Positions 29,134 to 38,223 of a stretch of 64,000 nucleotides of DNA are shown piece by piece. The notes under the pieces are model-generated. The model saw nothing but the letters and a program-made list of their open reading frames with translations. It had not been told where the DNA came from and ran no database searches. The DNA is from CAWCLK01 sp963796225 (GTDB taxonomy: Bacteria; Actinomycetota; Nitriliruptoria; Nitriliruptorales; Nitriliruptoraceae): assembly GCA_963796225.1 (NCBI GenBank), contig CAWCLK010000010.1, forward strand, positions 103,074-167,073. The letters are read 5' to 3'. Position 1 is the first letter of the stretch, and each line of letters opens with the position of its first letter. Position numbers and translations under genes: made by a program.

Positions 29134-30456
29134 GTGACGGACACCTCGACGACCGCCACCTTCTCTGCCGACGGCGACTTCAAGGTCCGCGACATCGAGC
29201 TCGCCCAGCTCGGACGCCACCAGATCATGCTCGCCGAGCAGGAGATGCCGGGCCTGATGGCCCTGCGCGACCGCTACGAGGGCCAGGCGCCGCTCGAGGG
29301 CGCCCGCATCGCCGGCTGCCTGCACATGACCACCCAGACCGCCGTGCTCATCGAGACGCTGCAGGCGCTCGGGGCGCAGGTGCGCTGGTCGTCCTGCAAC
29401 ATCTTCTCGACCGAGGACCAGGCCGCCGCGGCCGTCGCCGCCGCCGGCACCCCGGTGTTCGCCTGGAAGGGCGAGACCGAGGAGGAGTACGTCTGGTGCA
29501 TCCGCCAGACGCTGGACTTCGGTGACGGGCAGGGCCCCAACCTGCTGCTCGACGACGGCGGTGACCTCACCGCACTCGTCCACGACGAGTACACCGAGCT
29601 GATCCCCGACATCCTCGGCGTCTCCGAGGAGACCACCACCGGGATCAAGACGCTGCGCCGCTACTTCCGCGAGGGGACCCTCCGGATGCCGGCCATCAAC
29701 GTCAACGACTCGGTCACCAAGTCCAAGTTCGACAACCTCTACGGCTGCCGCGAGTCCCTCATCGACGGCATCAAGCGCGCCACCGACGTCATGATCGCCG
29801 GCAAGCGCGCCGTCGTCTGCGGCTACGGCGACGTCGGCAAGGGCTGCGTGCAGGCGCTGGACGGCATGGGCGCGACGGTCTACGTCACCGAGATCGACCC
29901 CATCAACGCCCTGCAGGCCACCATGGAGGGCTACCGGGTCGTCCTGCTCGAGGACGTCATCGACGACGTCGACATCGTCATCACCGCCACCGGCAACGAC
30001 GACATCCTCACCCTCGACCTCATGAAGCGGCTCAAGAACCACGCCATCGTGGGCAACATCGGCCACTTCGACACCGAGATCCAGACCGCCGCCCTGCGCG
30101 AGTTCCCCTGGACCACCATCAAGCCCCAGGTCGACCTCGTCCACCTCGACGACGACCACGCCATCATCCTGCTCGCCGAGGGGCGCCTGCTGAACCTCGG
30201 CTGCGCCACCGGCCACTCCAGCTTCGTGATGTCCACCTCGTTCACCAACCAGGTGCTCGCCCAGCTCGAGCTCTGGACCAACCACGAGAACTACAAGCCC
30301 GAGATCTACGTCCTCCCCAAGCACCTCGACGAGGAGGTCGCCCGCCTGCACCTGGAGAAGGTCGGGGCGAAGCTGACCACCCTCACCGACAAGCAGGCGG
30401 ACTACCTGGGCGTCCCGGTCGAGGGCCCGTACAAGGATGACTCGTACCGCTACTGA
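29134..30456 (+). CDS. sahH: S-adenosylhomocysteine hydrolase
   Basis: 440 residues, full frame. NAD-binding motif GYGDVGKGCVQAL, substrate motifs CNIFSTEDQAAAA and NVNDSVTKSKFDN, and the C-terminal LDEEVARLHLEKVGA...KQADYLGV...YRY are all intact. It cleaves S-adenosylhomocysteine to homocysteine and adenosine, keeping methylation running. Adenosine kinase, which clears the product, is coded at 44936-45913. GTG 29134 is chosen because homologues start near there; GTG 29107 is an in-frame alternative. Confidence 0.96.
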   Translation: MTDTSTTATFSADGDFKVRDIELAQLGRHQIMLAEQEMPGLMALRDRYEGQAPLEGARIAGCLHMTTQTAVLIETLQALGAQVRWSSCNIFSTEDQAAAAVAAAGTPVFAWKGETEEEYVWCIRQTLDFGDGQGPNLLLDDGGDLTALVHDEYTELIPDILGVSEETTTGIKTLRRYFREGTLRMPAINVNDSVTKSKFDNLYGCRESLIDGIKRATDVMIAGKRAVVCGYGDVGKGCVQALDGMGATVYVTEIDPINALQATMEGYRVVLLEDVIDDVDIVITATGNDDILTLDLMKRLKNHAIVGNIGHFDTEIQTAALREFPWTTIKPQVDLVHLDDDHAIILLAEGRLLNLGCATGHSSFVMSTSFTNQVLAQLELWTNHENYKPEIYVLPKHLDEEVARLHLEKVGAKLTTLTDKQADYLGVPVEGPYKDDSYRY

Positions 30457-30511
30457 TCCCTCCTCGGTTGGTGGGGTGACCGGCGGTCTGTCGGGGCCGG
30501 CACCGGCCGGA

Positions 30512-30801
30512 CCCTCCGCTTGGTGCTCGGCCCTGGGGGCCTGCGCTCCGCTTGAGTCGGGTCCAGGGCCGGCACCGGTCCCCTCCGACCGCCTCCCCCA
30601 ACCCTGCCGGCGTTGTCGGCAGCGGGACTCGCAGATCAGCGACGCCGGCGCCCCTTGGGCGCCGGCGTCGTCGCGTGTCCCGGCCCGCGCGGGCGGTGAG
30701 CGAGGCCCGCGGGGAAGCGGAGTGGGGTGGTGGAGCGGGCGGCCGAGCCAGCCCGACTCAAGCGGAGCGCAGGCCCCCAGGGCCGAGCACCAAGCGGAGG
30801 G
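30512..30801. repeat. Nested palindrome: 50-bp inverted repeat around a central hairpin
   Basis: Arms at 30512-30561 and 30752-30801 are perfect reverse complements over 50 bp. Each arm contains CTCCGCTTG twice and a small internal hairpin GGCCC..GGGCC. Exactly midway is a separate 13-14-bp hairpin (30641-30653 with 30657-30669). The sequence between arms and hairpin is not complementary. It fills most of the 525-base gap between sahH and the next gene, and no protein of normal codon use is seen there. Confidence 0.8.
30641..30669. terminator. Central hairpin, possible bidirectional terminator
   Basis: A 13-bp GC stem with 3-base loop CTT, 185 bases after the sahH stop and centred on the 50-bp inverted repeat. 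No T-run on either side, so terminator function is uncertain. Confidence 0.45.
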
Positions 30802-30981
30802 CTGGTCGGGCGTCCGCCCGCCACCCCACGGAAGCACCACAAGGACCGGACTCCCCACCGCGTGGGGGCGGTGTTAGTGTTGTGGTCGGTGTTGAGGATG
30901 TTCCCGGGAGATTGGTGCTGTAGTTCCGCGGGGAACGTGCCGATGCACCGGGTGGGCGTCCGGCCCGGCGAGGAGTGACGC

Positions 30982-31878
30982 ATGCGCGCGATGGTGGCGA
31001 CGGTGGCCCTGACGGGTCTGCTGGCGGCTGGTCTGGCGGCAACGGCCGCCACGGCACAGGACAGCGGGGACACGGACGAGCAGGCGCCGGCGACGGGGGC
31101 CTCGGACGAGGCCCTGGTGGACCGGCTCGTGGACATCGAACGCGGGCTGCCGCCCCTGCCGCCGTCGGCGTCGGACATCGTGATCGACCCGGAGCAGACC
31201 TTCGGGGAGCTGCAGGGCGACTACGTCGGGGCGCTGGCCGAGCTCGAGCTGGTCCACGACCAGGCCCAGCAGGTGTTCGTCGACGCCGACGAGGCCGACG
31301 GGGCCGTGGCGGATGCCGTGGCGCTGGTGGCGCGGGGCTACCTGCGGCTCGAGGAGGCCTACGGCTACCTGGCCGCGTACGAGGAGCACGACCTGGTCCG
31401 CCCCGTGGGCGCCACCGACACCGACGGTGTGGCCACGGGCGCCGACACGGCGATGGGGCTGGTCGAGCCCGGGATCGCACTGGTCGACCTGGCCCGGCAG
31501 GACGCCCTGCTCGGCTACGGGGTGCTGCGGGACACCGAAGCCGCCGACGACGCCGAGAAGGGCCTGTTCGACGCGGCCTACCGCGACACCCAGCAGTACC
31601 TGACGGAGGCACGCCCCGAGGCCCACACGCTGATCTCGGCCAGCTCGACGGCCGTGCTCGTGGCGGTCGACCGCTTCGACGACACCGCGCCCAGCGAGGC
31701 CCGTGCCCGCGACGTCTCCTACGTCTGCGTGCCGCGGTCGCTGTACCCGGTCGACAGCCCCGACCCGGTCGTCGCGCTCGCCGGCCTGCTGACGGGCGAG
31801 GAGCTCGAGCTGCTGCCGACGGCCGACTGCCCGGACCTGCCGAGCGACGAGAACGTGGTCACCACGCAGGCGCGCTGA
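30982..31878 (+). CDS. Secreted protein of unknown function
   Basis: 298 residues. A Sec-type signal peptide is clear: MRAMVATVALTGLLAAGLAA then TAATAQ with cleavage likely after ATA or AQ. The mature part is strongly acidic (DSGDTDEQ, FVDADEADG) and mainly helical, with two Cys late (VSYVCVP and ADCPDL) that could form a disulfide. No domain recognised. ATG 30982 has GAGGAG upstream. It follows the palindromic region and precedes an unknown soluble protein. Confidence 0.65.
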   Translation: MRAMVATVALTGLLAAGLAATAATAQDSGDTDEQAPATGASDEALVDRLVDIERGLPPLPPSASDIVIDPEQTFGELQGDYVGALAELELVHDQAQQVFVDADEADGAVADAVALVARGYLRLEEAYGYLAAYEEHDLVRPVGATDTDGVATGADTAMGLVEPGIALVDLARQDALLGYGVLRDTEAADDAEKGLFDAAYRDTQQYLTEARPEAHTLISASSTAVLVAVDRFDDTAPSEARARDVSYVCVPRSLYPVDSPDPVVALAGLLTGEELELLPTADCPDLPSDENVVTTQAR

Positions 31879-31926
31879 GGCCGGGAGCGGCGTCCGGCCC
31901 CGGGTAGGCTGCGGCCGTTCGTCGCC

Positions 31927-32445
31927 GTGCCGTCAGGACCCCCCGTGGAGACCATCCCGAAGCCGGACGAGCTGCTCGCCCTGCACGACGTGACGGCCGA
32001 GATGTTCACGACCCTGCGCGAGTGGTTCGGGGTCCCGGCCCGGCCCCCGATCGACCTCGAGGGCATCGACAGCGCCGTCGCCGAGCTCGGCGACCCCGTG
32101 ATGATCGCCGCGCTGGCCATGCGCAAGCTGCAGGCCCTGCGCCTGCTGTCCACCCCCGGTGTGCGCACGTCCACCGACGTCGTGATCAGCATCGTCCAGG
32201 ACCTCGACCGTGCGCTGTTGCAGGCGCCGGTCATGCGCCTGCACCTGGCCGCCGAGGCGGCCGACTGGGACGCGGCCCTGGCCGACCTGGTCGACGCCCC
32301 GGGCGAGTCGGAGGCGCCGGCGCCGCCGACGACCGACGCCGACGACCCCGAGACGGCGCGGTTCCGCCAGCTGCACCAGCGGCTGCACGAGGCCGCCGCC
32401 TCGGTGCTGCGGGCCTCGGAGGGCGAGATCCGCATCCTGCAGTAG
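31927..32445 (+). CDS. Conserved hypothetical helical protein
   Basis: 172 residues if GTG 31927 is used, 166 from GTG 31945. Helical and acidic: LHDVTAEMFTTLREWFGV, MRKLQALRLLSTPGV, DVVISIVQDLDRALLQ. Ends in ASEGEIRILQ. No membrane segments and no known domain. Between a secreted unknown and nhaA; no functional link visible. Confidence 0.5.
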   Translation: MPSGPPVETIPKPDELLALHDVTAEMFTTLREWFGVPARPPIDLEGIDSAVAELGDPVMIAALAMRKLQALRLLSTPGVRTSTDVVISIVQDLDRALLQAPVMRLHLAAEAADWDAALADLVDAPGESEAPAPPTTDADDPETARFRQLHQRLHEAAASVLRASEGEIRILQ

Positions 32446-32533
32446 CCGTGCCACGTGCCGGGCCGAGGTTGCCTCCGGGCCGGCCCGGCCGACAGGTCCC
32501 CCCGCACCCGCCCCGTCCCCCCTCGAGACGCCC

Positions 32534-33999
32534 ATGTCCTCTGCCCCCGACGACGCCCAGAGCCCGCTGCCGCCCCGGTGGGCGGCCTCGGACCGCTACG
32601 TCCCCCGGCGCTTCGTCCAGCCCGTGCTGTCGTTCATGCGGCTGGAGGCCGCCGGCGGCATCGTCATGCTGCTCGCGGCGGTCCTGGCGCTCGTGTGGGC
32701 CAACAGCCCGTGGCAGCAGTCGTACTTCGACCTGTTCGGCGCCACGATCGACGTCGGGTTCGGCGGCTTCCACTTCCACCACCTCAGCGAGCTCACGGTC
32801 CAGGAGTGGATCAACGACGCCGCGATGGTGATCTTCTTCTTCGTGGTCGGACTGGAGATCAAGCGCGAGCTGGTCGTGGGCGAGCTCAACGACCCCCGCG
32901 CGGCCGCCCTGCCGGCGCTGGCCGCCCTGGGCGGGATGATCGTCCCCGCGCTGCTGTTCACCGCCTTCAACGCGGGCAGCCCCGCGAGCCACGGGTGGGG
33001 GATCCCGATGGCGACCGACATCGCCTTCGCGGCGGGGGTCGCATCGATGATGGGCTCGCGAGTGCCCATCGGCGCCAAGCTGTTCCTGCTCGCCCTGGCC
33101 ATCGTCGACGACCTCGGGGCGATCCTCGTGATCGCGATCTTCTACACCGACGAGCTCGCCCTGGCCTGGCTGCTGGCCGGTGCGGTGGGCCTGCTGCCGT
33201 CGTCTACGGCATGCAGCGTGCCGGCATCCGCGCCCTGCTGCCCTACGTCGTCGTCGGCACGCTTCGTGTGGCTGTCCCTGCTCGAGTCCGGCGTCCACGC
33301 GACCATCGCCGGGGTCGCCCTGGCGCTGCTCACGCCGGTCCGCAGCCACTACAGCCCCCGCCACTTCGCCCCGCGGGCCCAGGCCCTGGTCGACCGCGTC
33401 GACGCCTACCTGCCCGACGAGGACGACCTCACCACCGCCGACCACCACACCATGGAGCGCGTCCAGAACCTGCTGGGCGACCTGCGCCACCTCGCCCAGG
33501 AGACGATCGCGCCCCTCGACCGGCTCGAGCAGGCCTGGTCCCGCTGGTCCAGCTACGTGATCGTGCCCGTGTTCGCGCTGGCCAACGCCGGGCGTGGCCA
33601 TCGCCTTCGGCGACCTCGGGTCGCTGCTGACCGAGCGCGTGACCCTCGGGGTCGCCGTGGGCCTGTTCGTGGGCAAGACCGTCGGCGTGACCGGCGCGGC
33701 GTGGCTGGCGGTCAAGCTGGGACTGGGCCGGCTGCCGTCCCGGACCCGGTGGTCCCACATGATCGGCATGGGGCTCCTGGCCGGGATCGGGTTCACCGTC
33801 GCGCTGTTCGTGTCGGCGCTCTCGTTCGACGAGGGCTCGCCCGTTCGGTGACGAGGCCAAGATCGGCATCTTCGTGGCGTCCCTGCTCGCCGGGCTCGGC
33901 GGGTACCTGTGGTTGCGGTTCGTGTCGCCGGACGCCGAGGAGGTCGACGACGGCGTGCTCGGTGACACGGACGCCCAGGAGCCCGCCGTCGCGGGCTGA
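32534..33999 (+). CDS. nhaA: Na+/H+ antiporter NhaA (multiple frameshifts)
   Basis: About 488 residues. NhaA identity is firm: LEAAGGIVMLLAAVLALVWAN, INDAAMVIFFFVVGLEIKRE, GWGIPMATDIAFAAGV and LALAIVDDLGAILVIAIFY, the last holding the ion-binding Asp pair. The reading frame is broken four times: one base lost near 33196, and single extra bases near 33261, 33591 and 33842; after correction the frame reaches TGA at 33997. It exchanges Na+ for protons, controlling sodium and pH. The hydrophilic loop with HHTMERVQNLLGDLRHLAQE is a known feature of actinobacterial NhaA with longer loops. Confidence 0.85.
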
Positions 34000-34074
34000 G
34001 TCGGGTGCGTGCGTGGCGCGCCCGATGACCCATCTCGTGGGGTGAACCTCCGCGGTCGCCTCCGACGCCCGTAG

Positions 34075-34094
34075 TACAGTCCGCACGCGTGCGG
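34075..34094 (+). promoter_or_regulatory. Possible -10 and overlapping palindromic operator
   Basis: TACAGT at 34075-34080 is followed directly by a perfect 14-bp palindrome at 34081-34094 (CCGCAC GC GTGCGG), where transcription of the BMP operon would begin. A -35 element is not evident. The ATG of the substrate-binding protein is 135 bases downstream. Confidence 0.35.
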
Positions 34095-34228
34095 CGTCCG
34101 TCGCACGCCAACGCCCGACGGCGTGTCTCTCCCGCCGCGGCGCACGAGGCGTCGTCCCGGGCGCCCGGCCTCCCGTGCACGGCCTGCCTGGTCGCGCATG
34201 CACCTTCCGTCCCCCAAGGGGCAACACC

Positions 34229-35386
34229 ATGAAGACCACCACGCGCGTGCTCGCCGCGCTCGCCTCGGCGGCACTGCTCGCCACGGCCTGCGGCGACGCG
34301 CCGGACGCCACCGACACCGAGACCGACACCGAGACGACCACCGCCACGGCGACGGACACCGAGACCTCGGCCTCCGAGACCGCCACCGACGGCGAGACGA
34401 CGTCCGCCGCCGACTACCTCGCCTGCGAGGTCACCGACACCGGTGGCGTCGACGACCGCTCCTTCAACGAGACCGCGTACGCCGGCATGCAGGACGCCGC
34501 CGACGACTTCGGCGCCGAGGCCAAGGTCCTCGAGTCCGGCTCCCCGGCCGACTTCGAGCCGAACATCAACGCCTTCCTCGAGCAGGACTGCGACATCATC
34601 GTGACCGTGGGCTTCCTGCTCGGTGACGCCACCGCGTCGGCCGCCGAGGCCAACCCGGACCAGCACTTCGCCATCGTCGACTTCGACTTCTTCGACGCGG
34701 ACGCGGGCGAGGACGTCACGTACGACAACGTGCGCGAGCTCACCTTCGCGACCGACGAGGCCGCCTTCCTGGCCGGCTACGTGGCCGCGGCGATGACCGA
34801 GTCCGGCACCGTGGGCACCTACGGCGGGCTGAACATCCCGACCGTCACCATCTTCATGGACGGCTACCTGGCCGGCGTCGAGTACTACAACCAGGAGAAC
34901 GACAAGGACGTGAAGGTCCTCGGCTGGGACGGCGAGGAGGGCCAGTTCACCGGTGACTTCGAGGACCAGACCAAGGGCCGCAACATCACCGAGTCGATGC
35001 TGCAGAACGGCGCGGACATCATCATGCCCGTCGCTGGCCCGGTCGGCCAGGGCACCGGCGCGGCCCTGCAGGCCGCCGGCACCGGCAGCATGATCTGGGT
35101 CGACACCGACGGCTTCGAGTCCGCGTCGCAGTTCTCCGACCTGATCCTGACCTCCGTCGAGAAGAAGATGGACCAGGCCGTGTACGACACGATGGAGAAG
35201 GACATCAACGGCAACTTCGAGGGCGGCCTGTACGTCGGCACCCTCGAGAACGACGGCGTGGGCATCGCCCCGTTCCACGAGTTCGAGGACGACGTCCCGC
35301 AGGAGGTCAAGGACACCCTCGACACCCTGCGCCAGGGCATCATCGACGGCTCGATCTCGGTCGACCCGGCCGACTACCAGGGCTGA
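34229..35386 (+). CDS. BMP-family (PnrA-like) ABC transporter substrate-binding lipoprotein
   Basis: 385 residues. Lipoprotein signal: KTTTRVLAALASAALLATAC, with the lipobox Cys at residue 20. A long Thr/Asp/Glu linker (TDTETDTETTTATATDTE) precedes the binding domain (TDTGGVDDRSFNETAYAGM, IIVTVGFLLGDAT, VGTYGGLNIPTVTIFMDGYL). BMP proteins bind purine nucleosides in this transporter class. First gene of the operon; a strong hairpin separates it from the ATPase gene, a common way to make more binding protein than transporter. ATG 34229 is chosen for the signal peptide. Confidence 0.9.
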   Translation: MKTTTRVLAALASAALLATACGDAPDATDTETDTETTTATATDTETSASETATDGETTSAADYLACEVTDTGGVDDRSFNETAYAGMQDAADDFGAEAKVLESGSPADFEPNINAFLEQDCDIIVTVGFLLGDATASAAEANPDQHFAIVDFDFFDADAGEDVTYDNVRELTFATDEAAFLAGYVAAAMTESGTVGTYGGLNIPTVTIFMDGYLAGVEYYNQENDKDVKVLGWDGEEGQFTGDFEDQTKGRNITESMLQNGADIIMPVAGPVGQGTGAALQAAGTGSMIWVDTDGFESASQFSDLILTSVEKKMDQAVYDTMEKDINGNFEGGLYVGTLENDGVGIAPFHEFEDDVPQEVKDTLDTLRQGIIDGSISVDPADYQG

Positions 35387-35403
35387 TCGACGCCCCACCC
35401 GCC

Positions 35404-35440
35404 ACGGGGCGTCCGACGGCCTGACCGTCGGACGCCCCGT
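35404..35440 (+). terminator. Hairpin between binding-protein and ATPase genes
   Basis: A 16-bp perfect stem (35404-35419 with 35425-35440) and a 5-base loop CCTGA, without T-run. Placed between genes of one operon it may partly end transcription or protect the upstream mRNA. Confidence 0.7.
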
Positions 35441-35482
35441 CGCCCGGCCCCGCCCGTCGCGGGGGGAGGAGCCTGACCGCCC

Positions 35483-37021
35483 ATGCGGCTCGAGCTGCGC
35501 GGCATCACGAAGCGCTACCCGGGCGTGGTCGCCAACCGCGACGTCGACCTCGTCGTCGAACCGGGCGAGATCCACGCCCTGGTCGGCGAGAACGGCGCGG
35601 GCAAGTCCACGCTGATGAACATCCTGTACGGGCTGGCGACGGCCGACGAGGGCGAGATCGTCGTCGACGGCGAGGTCCGCACCTTCGACGGCCCGGGCGA
35701 CGCCATCGCCGCCGGGATCGGCATGGTCCACCAGCACTTCATGCTGGTGCCGGTCTTCACCGTCGCCGAGAACATCGTCCTCGGGGTGGAACCCACCGGC
35801 GGGCTCGGTCGCTTCCGCCGACGCAAGGCCGAGCAGGCGGTGGCCGAGCTCGCCGAACGCCACGGACTGCCGGTGGACCCGGCGGCCGTCGTCGAGACCC
35901 TGCCGGTCGGCATCCAGCAGCGGGTCGAGATCCTCAAGGCCCTGCACCGCGAGGCCGAGCTGCTCATCCTCGACGAACCGACGGCCGTGCTGACCCCGCA
36001 GGAGACCACCGACCTGTTCCGGGCCATGCGCGAGCTGCGCGAGGCCGGCCGCTCGCTGGTCTTCATCACCCACAAGCTGGGGGAGGCCCTCGAGGTCGCC
36101 GACCAGATCACGGTGATGCGCGGCGGCGAGGTGGTGGGTTCCACCACCCCCGCCGAGACCAGCCAGGCCGAGCTCGCCACGATGATGGTCGGCCGTGACG
36201 TCGACCTGGTGGTGGACCGTCCCCCCAGCACCCCCGGCGACGTGGTGCTGGCCATCGACGGCCTGCGGGTCGCCGACGGCCGCGGCGGCATCGCCGTCCA
36301 GGACCTCGACCTGCAGATCCGCGCCGGGGAGATCCTGGCCATCGCGGGCGTGCAGGGCAACGGCCAGTCCGAGCTCGTCGAGGCGCTCAACGGCGTCGCC
36401 GAGGTGCTCGCCGGCAGCATCACCCTCGAGGGGGAGGAGCTGGTCGGCCGCGCCCCCAAGGAGATCCTGCGGGCCGGCGTCGGGCACGTGCAGGAGGACC
36501 GGTACGCCGAGGGCATGGTCGCCGAGTTCAGCGTCGCCGAGAACCTCGTCCTCAACAGCTGGGACGCCGCGCCCTACGCCAGCAGCGGCCGGATCGAGCA
36601 CGACGCGGTCCGCGCGCTCGCCGACGAGCAGGTCCACGAGTTCGACGTGCGCACCCCCTCGGTGCTGACCACGATGGGGTCGCTGTCCGGCGGCAACCAG
36701 CAGAAGGTCGTGGTCGCCCGCGAGTTCGCCCGCGACCTGAAGGTGCTGGTCGCCGCCCAGCCCACCCGCGGCATCGACGTGGGCTCCATCGAGTACATCC
36801 ACAAGCGGATCGTCGCGTTCCGCGACCAGGGCCATGCCGTGCTGGTGGTCTCGTCCGAGCTCGACGAGGTGCTGGCCCTCGGCGACCGCGTCGCGGTGAT
36901 GTACCGCGGGCGCCTGTCGGGGCCCTACGACGCCCCGGTCGACCGCGACCAGATCGGGCTGCTCATGGCCGGCGTGGACCCGGACGGTCCCGTCAGCCTC
37001 GCCGGGGAGGACCGGGCATGA
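35483..37021 (+). CDS. ABC transporter ATPase with two nucleotide-binding domains (nucleoside type)
   Basis: 512 residues. The first domain has Walker A GENGAGKST, signature PVGIQQRVEILKAL and Walker B LLILDEPTAVLTP. The second has a degenerate Walker A GVQGNGQSE and signature SGGNQQKVVVAREF, as in ribose- and nucleoside-type importers. It powers the permeases coded next. ATG 35483 follows GGGGGAGGAG. Its stop overlaps the first permease ATG (37018). Confidence 0.92.
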   Translation: MRLELRGITKRYPGVVANRDVDLVVEPGEIHALVGENGAGKSTLMNILYGLATADEGEIVVDGEVRTFDGPGDAIAAGIGMVHQHFMLVPVFTVAENIVLGVEPTGGLGRFRRRKAEQAVAELAERHGLPVDPAAVVETLPVGIQQRVEILKALHREAELLILDEPTAVLTPQETTDLFRAMRELREAGRSLVFITHKLGEALEVADQITVMRGGEVVGSTTPAETSQAELATMMVGRDVDLVVDRPPSTPGDVVLAIDGLRVADGRGGIAVQDLDLQIRAGEILAIAGVQGNGQSELVEALNGVAEVLAGSITLEGEELVGRAPKEILRAGVGHVQEDRYAEGMVAEFSVAENLVLNSWDAAPYASSGRIEHDAVRALADEQVHEFDVRTPSVLTTMGSLSGGNQQKVVVAREFARDLKVLVAAQPTRGIDVGSIEYIHKRIVAFRDQGHAVLVVSSELDEVLALGDRVAVMYRGRLSGPYDAPVDRDQIGLLMAGVDPDGPVSLAGEDRA

Positions 37022-38223
37022 CCGAGACCCCCACGCCCCAGCACGGCCACGACGCGACGACGACGGCGTCGTCGCGCGCTTCGTCCACGAGGTCGTGCAC
37101 GGACAGACGCTGCTGGTCACCGCGCTGTCGGTGCTGACCGCCCTCGCCTTCGGGGCGCTGCTGATCATCCTGTCCGAGGACGCCACGCGCGAACCCCTGA
37201 CGTACGTCTTCGCGCGCCCCGGTGACTTCTTCTCCGCCGTCGGCACCAGCGTCGGCGATGCCTACGCGTCGCTGTTCACGGGCTCCCTCGGCGGCCCCCG
37301 GGCGTGGTCGGAGACGCTGGTCGCCGCCACGCCGCTGATCCTCACCGCCCTGGCCTTCGCCCTGCCGTTCCGCGCCCTGCTGATCAACATCGGCGGCGAG
37401 GGCCAGTTCATCGCCGGCGCCATGACCGGCAGCCTCGTGGGCTTCGGCATCCACGGCCTGCCCCTGCTCGTGCACCTGCCGCTGGTCCTGCTCGCCGGCG
37501 CGCTCGGCGGGGCGTTCTACGGCTGGATCCCGGGGATCCTCAAGGCCAGGACCGGGGCGCACGAGGTGATCGTCACGATCATGCTCAACAACATCGGCCT
37601 GCTCCTGCTCGGCTGGATGCTGACCACGGACGTCGTGCAGAACCCCGGCCGCAACGACCCGATCAGCAAGGCCCTGGCGTCGTCGGCACAGCTGCCGGTC
37701 CTCGGCTTCCGCCTGCATGCCGGCATCTTCGTCGCGCTGGCGGCGGCGGCGGTCTCCTGGTGGCTGATCGAGCGCAGCACCTACGGCTTCGAGGTCAAGG
37801 CGGTCGGCTACAACCCCCGGGCGGCCCGGTTCGCCGGGATGCGCCCGACCACCATGTACTGGTCGATCCTGCTGATCGGTGGCGCCATGGCCGGCCTGGG
37901 CGGCATCGTGACCATCGCCGGGCTCGAACCGCACCGGCTCACCGGCGGCTTCTCCGCCGGGCTCGGGTTCGACGGCATCACCGTGGCCCTGCTGGGTCGG
38001 TCACGCCCCGCCGGCATCGTGCTCGCCGCGTTGCTGTTCGGGGCGCTGGAGGCCGGGGGCCTGCGCATGCAGGCCGACACGCAGACCTCGCTGGACCTGG
38101 TGACCGTCGTGCAGGCGATGGTGGTCATCTTCATCGCCGCACCGGCCCTGATCCGATCCATCTACCGGGTGCGGGCCGTGCGGACCGAGGGCCTGGAGAC
38201 CACGCACGGGGTGGAGCACATGA
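37018..38223 (+). CDS. Nucleoside ABC transporter permease 1 (frameshifted at both ends)
   Basis: About 400 residues with 8-10 membrane helices: ALPFRALLINIGGEGQFIAGA, ARTGAHEVIVTIMLNNIGLLLL, GGAMAGLGGIVTIAG, DGITVALLGRSRPAGIVLAALLFG, all typical of BMP-type permeases. ATG 37018 overlaps the ATPase stop, but the N-terminal 18 codons are in another frame from the body: one base is lost near 37060-37080 (HDA to DDDGVVARFVHE). At the other end the frame runs on into permease 2, though a TGA at 38221-38223 overlaps the next ATG and is the likely true stop after an extra base upstream. Confidence 0.82.

Noticed and set aside
32231..37246. Very long open frame on the minus strand opposite nhaA and the transporter genes
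   Set aside because: It is a shadow frame: high GC removes stops, the translation has no domain, and it lies over well-recognised genes on the plus strand.
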